Shown piece after piece: positions 60,376-64,000 of a stretch of DNA of 64,000 nucleotides. The notes beneath the pieces are model-generated. The model did not search any database, was not told the origin of the DNA, and saw nothing but the letters and a program-made list of their open reading frames with translations. Every line of letters starts with the position of its first letter. The stretch's first letter is position 1. Origin of the DNA: Mesorhizobium sp. (GTDB lineage Bacteria > Pseudomonadota > Alphaproteobacteria > Rhizobiales > Rhizobiaceae); NCBI RefSeq assembly GCF_004963255.1, contig NZ_SUGA01000001.1:124001-188000 (forward strand). Reading direction: 5' to 3'. A program made the position numbers and the translations under genes.

Positions 60376-61362
60376 GTGATCGCGACGCGATGGAAGACGC
60401 CGCTGCTGCTTATCGGCATCGTCACTTCCCCCTTGCTCCTGGCCGGCTGCAGCCAGACCACTTCCTCCCATGGCATGTCGGTGTCGGGACTGACCGACGC
60501 GCTGACGCCGAGCTTCCTCACGCGTTCCTCCAGCCACTCGCTGAAGGATAAGGAATGCCTGCAAAGGGCGATGTTCTTCGAGTCCAACCGGTCGAGCCGC
60601 GACGGCATGATCGCCGTCGGCACGGTCGTGATGAACCGTCTTCGCTCGGGCCAGCATGGCAGCACCATCTGCGAGGTCGTCGGCGAGAAAGGTCAGTTCG
60701 CGCCCGGCGTGCTGACGCGGCCGATGAATTCCAGGGCGCTGCCCGATGTCGAGGAAGCCGCCGACGCGGTGCTGAGAGGCGAGCGCAAGGCCAAGCTCAA
60801 GAACACGATGTATTTCCACACCGCCGGCCTGCGTTTCCCCTACAAGAACATGCATTACACCATGGTGGCCGGCGGCAACGCCTTCTATGAGAAGCGCGGC
60901 CGCAACTGGCAGCCGCTGCCGGACGAGCCGATGGTCGCCATGGCCTCCGACAAGCAGCAGAAGATCGACCCGACCGCTCCCGTGCTGGTGGCTTCCGCCG
61001 AGCCGGTGGTCAAGACGATCGTGCGGCAGGATCCGGCCAAGCAGGCCGCGATGAACGCTGCCGAACCGACGCTTCCGGCCAAGGCGGCAATCGTTCCGGC
61101 CGAACAGACCTATGTGACGGCCGCTGCTGTGCCGTCGCAGAAGTCCGGCCGCCTCGCGCAGAAGCCGACGGTCGTGGCGATGCAGGAGCCGATGGCCGAG
61201 CCGGACGCCTCGCGTTTCGGCGGCACGCTCAAGGGCCGCTACATCACCTCGGTGCCCAATGCGCCGCAGGAAGCGTCGATGGGCTTCCAGTCGACGCCTG
61301 AGAACACCGACGCCATCGGCGCGATGATCGTCAGCCAGGACCGGCCGCTCGAAACCAACTGA
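60376..61362 (+). CDS. SleB-type cell wall hydrolase, lipoprotein
   Basis: This protein of about 328 residues starts with a lipoprotein signal ending in the lipobox L-L-A-G-C near residue 25. Its catalytic domain (hydrolase_2, about 55-180) shows C-L-Q-R-A-M-F-F-E-S-N-R-S (E68 is the likely catalytic acid) and V-G-T-V-V-M-N-R-L. The C-terminal half is Ala/Pro-rich and low complexity. The GTG at 60376 was chosen because it begins the signal and has GAGG eight bases upstream; an ATG at 60184 is open in frame but would put a 64-residue non-signal leader ahead. It is inserted between ybaB and recR. Confidence 0.83.
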   Translation: MIATRWKTPLLLIGIVTSPLLLAGCSQTTSSHGMSVSGLTDALTPSFLTRSSSHSLKDKECLQRAMFFESNRSSRDGMIAVGTVVMNRLRSGQHGSTICEVVGEKGQFAPGVLTRPMNSRALPDVEEAADAVLRGERKAKLKNTMYFHTAGLRFPYKNMHYTMVAGGNAFYEKRGRNWQPLPDEPMVAMASDKQQKIDPTAPVLVASAEPVVKTIVRQDPAKQAAMNAAEPTLPAKAAIVPAEQTYVTAAAVPSQKSGRLAQKPTVVAMQEPMAEPDASRFGGTLKGRYITSVPNAPQEASMGFQSTPENTDAIGAMIVSQDRPLETN

Positions 61363-61380
61363 ACCCGATTGCATCCAACA

Positions 61381-61412
61381 CAGGGCCCGTCATGGCAGCA
61401 TGGCGGGCCCTG
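61381..61412 (+). terminator. Possible hairpin terminator after cell wall hydrolase
   Basis: CAGGGCCCG and CGGGCCCTG form a perfect 9-base-pair stem 18 bases after the hydrolase stop. The loop holds a further CATG inverted pair. No T-run follows, so termination is uncertain. Confidence 0.5.
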
Positions 61413-61461
61413 CGTCGTTGCGGCTGTTCCAAACCGCTCGGAAAAATCCTAGATCAAGGCG

Positions 61462-62067
61462 ATGTCGAAGAGAATCGCCGGTCCGGAAATCGAACGCCTG
61501 ATCCAGCTGCTGGCCAAGGTGCCGGGGCTTGGGCCGCGCTCGGCCAGGCGCGCCGCGCTCCATCTCATCAAGAAGAAGGAGCAACTGCTCGAGCCTTTGG
61601 CCGCCGCCATGGGCGAGGCGGTCGACAAGGTGCGCATCTGCTCGACCTGCGGCAATGTCGATACGTCCGACCCTTGCATGATCTGCACCGATCCGCGCCG
61701 CGACGCAGGCACGCTGATCGTCGTTGAGGACGTCTCCGACCTCTGGGCGCTGGAGCGCGCGGCCGCCATGAACGTGCGCTACCATGTGCTCGGCGGCACG
61801 CTGTCGCCGCTCGACGGCATCGGGCCCGACCAGCTCAACATCCGCTCGCTCGTCGACCGCGTCGCCGGCGGCGAGGTGAAGGAAGTCATCCTGGCGGTCA
61901 ACGCGACGGTCGAGGGGCAGACGACCGCGCATTATTTGACGGATCAGTTGTCAGGCTTCGATGTGAAGGTGACGAGGCTTGCGCATGGCGTGCCGGTCGG
62001 CGGCGAGCTCGATTACCTCGACGAAGGCACGCTGGCCGCGGCGCTGCGATCGAGGACGGCATTTTGA
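61462..62067 (+). CDS. recR: Recombination protein RecR
   Basis: This 201-residue protein works with RecF and RecO at gaps in DNA. A helix-hairpin-helix [12 protein letters not shown] is near the N-terminus, the zinc finger C-S-T-C with C-M-I-C follows, and the Toprim domain starts V-V-E-D-V-S-D. The C-terminal [12 protein letters not shown] is conserved. The next gene begins inside a palindromic repeat that starts 31 bases after the stop. Confidence 0.96.
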   Translation: MSKRIAGPEIERLIQLLAKVPGLGPRSARRAALHLIKKKEQLLEPLAAAMGEAVDKVRICSTCGNVDTSDPCMICTDPRRDAGTLIVVEDVSDLWALERAAAMNVRYHVLGGTLSPLDGIGPDQLNIRSLVDRVAGGEVKEVILAVNATVEGQTTAHYLTDQLSGFDVKVTRLAHGVPVGGELDYLDEGTLAAALRSRTAF

Positions 62068-62097
62068 GGGGATTTTGGGGGACTTGGAGATGACAGC

Positions 62098-62267
62098 ATT
62101 CCTTCGCGCCCCCCTCTGTCCTGCCGGACATCTCCCCCACAAGGGGGGAGATCAGATGTCACGCCGGCTTTCGCCAATCTTCAACGTCGCAGGAAGAGGC
62201 GCGGCGGCGAAACAGCTAATCTCCCCCCAAGTGGGGGAGATGTCCGGCAGGACAGAGGGGGGCGCGA
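62098..62267. repeat. Palindromic element, copy B
   Basis: This 170-base element shares arms with the one at 40814: CGCGCCCCCCTCTGTCCTGC at the left and GTCCGGCAGGACAGAGGGGG at the right. Its central part is the reverse complement of that in copy A (AGATGTCACGCCGG in one, CCGGCGCGACATCT in the other). The right arm carries the ATG used by the following gene. Confidence 0.8.
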
Positions 62268-63514
62268 CAGAACGCGGCTTTCACAAGCTTGCTCTCGCAT
62301 TTCTGTTGTTCGCACTGATCGGGCTTTTCACCATCCCCTCCTACGCCACCTCCATCGACGATCAGTTCCAGGCCTGGCTTCAAACCGATCTCTGGCCCGA
62401 AGCCAAATCCAAAGGCATCTCGAAAAAGACCTTCGACGAGGCCTTCCTCGGCGTGAAGCCGAACCTCAAGCTGCCCGATCTCGTCCTGCCCGGCGAAAAG
62501 CCGGCGACGCCGCAGAAGCAGCATCAGGCCGAGTTCGGCCCGCCCGCCAACTATTTTGCAGAGAAGATCATCCGCGCCGTCACTACGGGCGGGCGGGCGC
62601 GCGAGAGCGCCAATTCAAGAGTGCTCGGGCTGATCGAGAAGCGATATGGCGTGCCGGGCGAGATCGTGCTGGCGATCTGGGGCCGCGAGACCGGCTTCGG
62701 CGCGGCCAAGATGCCCTACGATGCCTTCGAGGTGCTGGGCACCAAGGCGTTCATGTCGACGAAGAAAGACTTCTTCCGCACCGAGGTGCTGGCGGCGCTC
62801 GAGATCGTCGAGCGCGGGCTGGCGCCGGTCAACGCGATGAAGTCGTCCTGGGCCGGCGCGCTCGGCCAGCCGCAATTCATGCCGACCTCTTTCTTGAAAC
62901 ATGCCGTCGACTTCGACGGCGACGGCCGGCCCGACATCTGGAATTCGACGCCCGACGTGCTCGCTTCGATCGCCAACTACCTCGTCCACTATGGCTGGGT
63001 GAGGGGGCGCGGCTGGGGCGTCGAGGTGATCGTGCCGGCAAACGTTTCCTGTGCGCTCGAAGGACCCGACCAGGGCAAGAAGATTTCCGACTGGGTGGCG
63101 ATGGGCATCAGGCGCGCCGACAACAAGGCGTTTCAGGCAAGCGAATTAAAGGCCGAAGGCCTTCTGCTGATGCCGGCCGGGCGCAGCGGACCTGCCTTCA
63201 TCGTCACGCCGAACTTCTATGTGATCAAGCAATACAACAACAGCGATCTCTACGGCCTGTTCATCGGCCATGCCGCCGACCGCATCGCCAAGGGCGACGC
63301 CAGCTTTGCCGGCAGTTGGGGGCCGGTCGGCGATCTGCACAGGTCGGATATCGCCGCGCTGCAGCGGGCGCTGGAGGCCAAGGGCTATGATGTCGGCAGC
63401 GCCGACGGCCTGCCCGGCTTCAAGACGCGCCGCTCGATCGGCATCTGGCAGGCCAAGAACGGCAAGCCCGCCACCTGTTTCCCCGATGCAGGCCTGGTCA
63501 CGCAGTTGAAATAG
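62240..63514 (+). CDS. Lytic murein transglycosylase (MltB type) with peptidoglycan-binding domain
   Basis: This 424-residue protein cuts peptidoglycan glycan strands. A hydrophobic signal (L-A-L-A-F-L-L-F-A-L-I-G-L near residues 18-30) is followed by the MltB domain with G-R-E150-T-G-F-G, where E150 is the likely catalytic acid. G-A-L-G-Q-P-Q-F-M-P-T-S follows, and then F-D-G-D-G. A C-terminal peptidoglycan-binding domain (about 350-424) contains L-Q-R-A-L-E-A-K-G-Y. The ATG at 62240 lies in the right arm of the repeat; it is the first reasonable start that retains the signal peptide. An SD-like GGGGGAG abuts it directly, which is closer than usual. Confidence 0.88.
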   Translation: MSGRTEGGATERGFHKLALAFLLFALIGLFTIPSYATSIDDQFQAWLQTDLWPEAKSKGISKKTFDEAFLGVKPNLKLPDLVLPGEKPATPQKQHQAEFGPPANYFAEKIIRAVTTGGRARESANSRVLGLIEKRYGVPGEIVLAIWGRETGFGAAKMPYDAFEVLGTKAFMSTKKDFFRTEVLAALEIVERGLAPVNAMKSSWAGALGQPQFMPTSFLKHAVDFDGDGRPDIWNSTPDVLASIANYLVHYGWVRGRGWGVEVIVPANVSCALEGPDQGKKISDWVAMGIRRADNKAFQASELKAEGLLLMPAGRSGPAFIVTPNFYVIKQYNNSDLYGLFIGHAADRIAKGDASFAGSWGPVGDLHRSDIAALQRALEAKGYDVGSADGLPGFKTRRSIGIWQAKNGKPATCFPDAGLVTQLK

Positions 63515-63772
63515 CGGCGACTTCCAAGGCTCGAACACAGGCAGATTTTTCTCGATCGGCGGCTGCAATTAGCCGGCGCATGGGTCGACCCATTGCCGCC
63601 CGTCTGGTCCGATACGCCATCTCAATTGTTGCGACGCGGACGGCATCGAATAGGGAGTTGACCAACTGGACAAAAACCACGACGGTAAGCCGTCAAAGCC
63701 GTTGCCGGCCTTGCTGAGAACAATACGCCCTGAGCCGGGAACTCAGGTCAACAAGAACAGGGAACGATCACC

Positions 63773-64000
63773 ATGATGCTGGAAAAGTTTGCCGTCCGTA
63801 GCTTGCTTGCAGGTGTGGCGATGACCGCGCTGCTCGCGACGCCCGCTTTCGCGGTCACGCCCGCCGACACGCTGGTCGAAGGCTTCGCCATCGACGACAT
63901 CATCTCGATGGATCCGGGCGAGGCGTTCGAGCTGTCGACCGCCGAAGTCACCGGCAACACCTATGATCTGCTGGTCCGCCTCGACCTCGGCGATACCTCG
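63773..64000 (+). CDS. ABC transporter substrate-binding protein, family 5 (partial)
   Basis: Only the first 76 codons lie in the window. The N-terminus has a Sec signal (L-L-A-G-V-A-M-T-A-L-L-A, cleavage near A-F-A-V), followed by T-L-V-E-G-F-A-I-D-D-I-I-S-M-D-P-G-E-A-F-style sequence with E-V-T-G-N-T-Y-D-L-L, matching the start of peptide or oligosaccharide binding proteins. A CAGGGAACG ribosome site precedes the ATG; ATG at 63776 is a near alternative. It probably starts another transporter operon beyond the window. Confidence 0.85.
   Translation, partial: MMLEKFAVRSLLAGVAMTALLATPAFAVTPADTLVEGFAIDDIISMDPGEAFELSTAEVTGNTYDLLVRLDLGDTS

Noticed and set aside
62090..62239. Treating palindromic element copy B as coding
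   Set aside because: The frame through the repeat is open but both arms match the non-coding copy at 40814; only its last codons are used by the following gene.

Overview
The window looks like chromosomal DNA of a rhizobial alphaproteobacterium, most likely Mesorhizobium or a close Phyllobacteriaceae relative. This rests on GC-rich coding throughout, on alphaproteobacterial gene orders (SRP RNA - dnaX - ybaB - recR; a membrane cytochrome c divergent from kdsB-pheA; yejABEF with two binding proteins), on a NodS-like domain, and on short palindromic intergenic repeats that I associate with Mesorhizobium. No database search was possible, so the genus is an inference. I saw no transposase, phage gene, CRISPR array or rRNA.

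Layout. 0.4-3 kb: a Tat-exported sulfatase with its own formylglycine-generating enzyme. 3.2-17 kb: a glycan-type locus with three translationally coupled glycosyltransferases, a methyltransferase-like protein, an ABC exporter-like protein with a degenerate ATPase domain, a cyclic-nucleotide-binding protein, a metallo-beta-lactamase-fold hydrolase, a coupled glycosyltransferase/deacetylase pair on the minus strand, a DUF3095 cyclase-like protein and a UDP-sugar dehydrogenase. 17-37 kb: three further class III nucleotide cyclases interleaved with a four-gene oligopeptide/oligosaccharide ABC importer, small methyltransferase, membrane and acetyltransferase genes, a 461-residue protein of unknown family, and a 973-residue glycosyltransferase / NodS-like methyltransferase / NodB-like deacetylase fusion. 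37-45 kb: tRNA-Thr(CGU), a membrane-anchored hypothetical protein, an ATP-dependent DNA ligase with its associated exonuclease, and small genes. 45-53 kb: the yej peptide importer. 53-64 kb: housekeeping genes (cytochrome c, kdsB, pheA, nudC, HIT protein, SRP RNA, dnaX, ybaB, sleB-like hydrolase, recR, lytic transglycosylase) and the start of another peptide-binding protein.

The part most likely to be an undescribed system is 7.8-12.2 kb within the wider 3.2-37 kb region. The ABC protein keeps an exporter membrane domain but has lost the Walker A lysine, the Walker B aspartate, the catalytic glutamate and the H-loop histidine. Its ATPase domain appears to contain three successive Q-loop-like segments. 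Immediately downstream are a cNMP-binding protein and an MBL-fold hydrolase, and four cyclase-type proteins lie within 26 kb. I infer, without proof, a cyclic-nucleotide-controlled glycan synthesis or modification function. I noticed no conventional helix-turn-helix regulator gene in the window; the only DNA-binding-type regulator is an orphan Phd/YefM antitoxin.

Four families of palindromic repeat occur between genes. One copy appears to supply the start codon of the lytic transglycosylase, and another encodes the end of a deacetylase.
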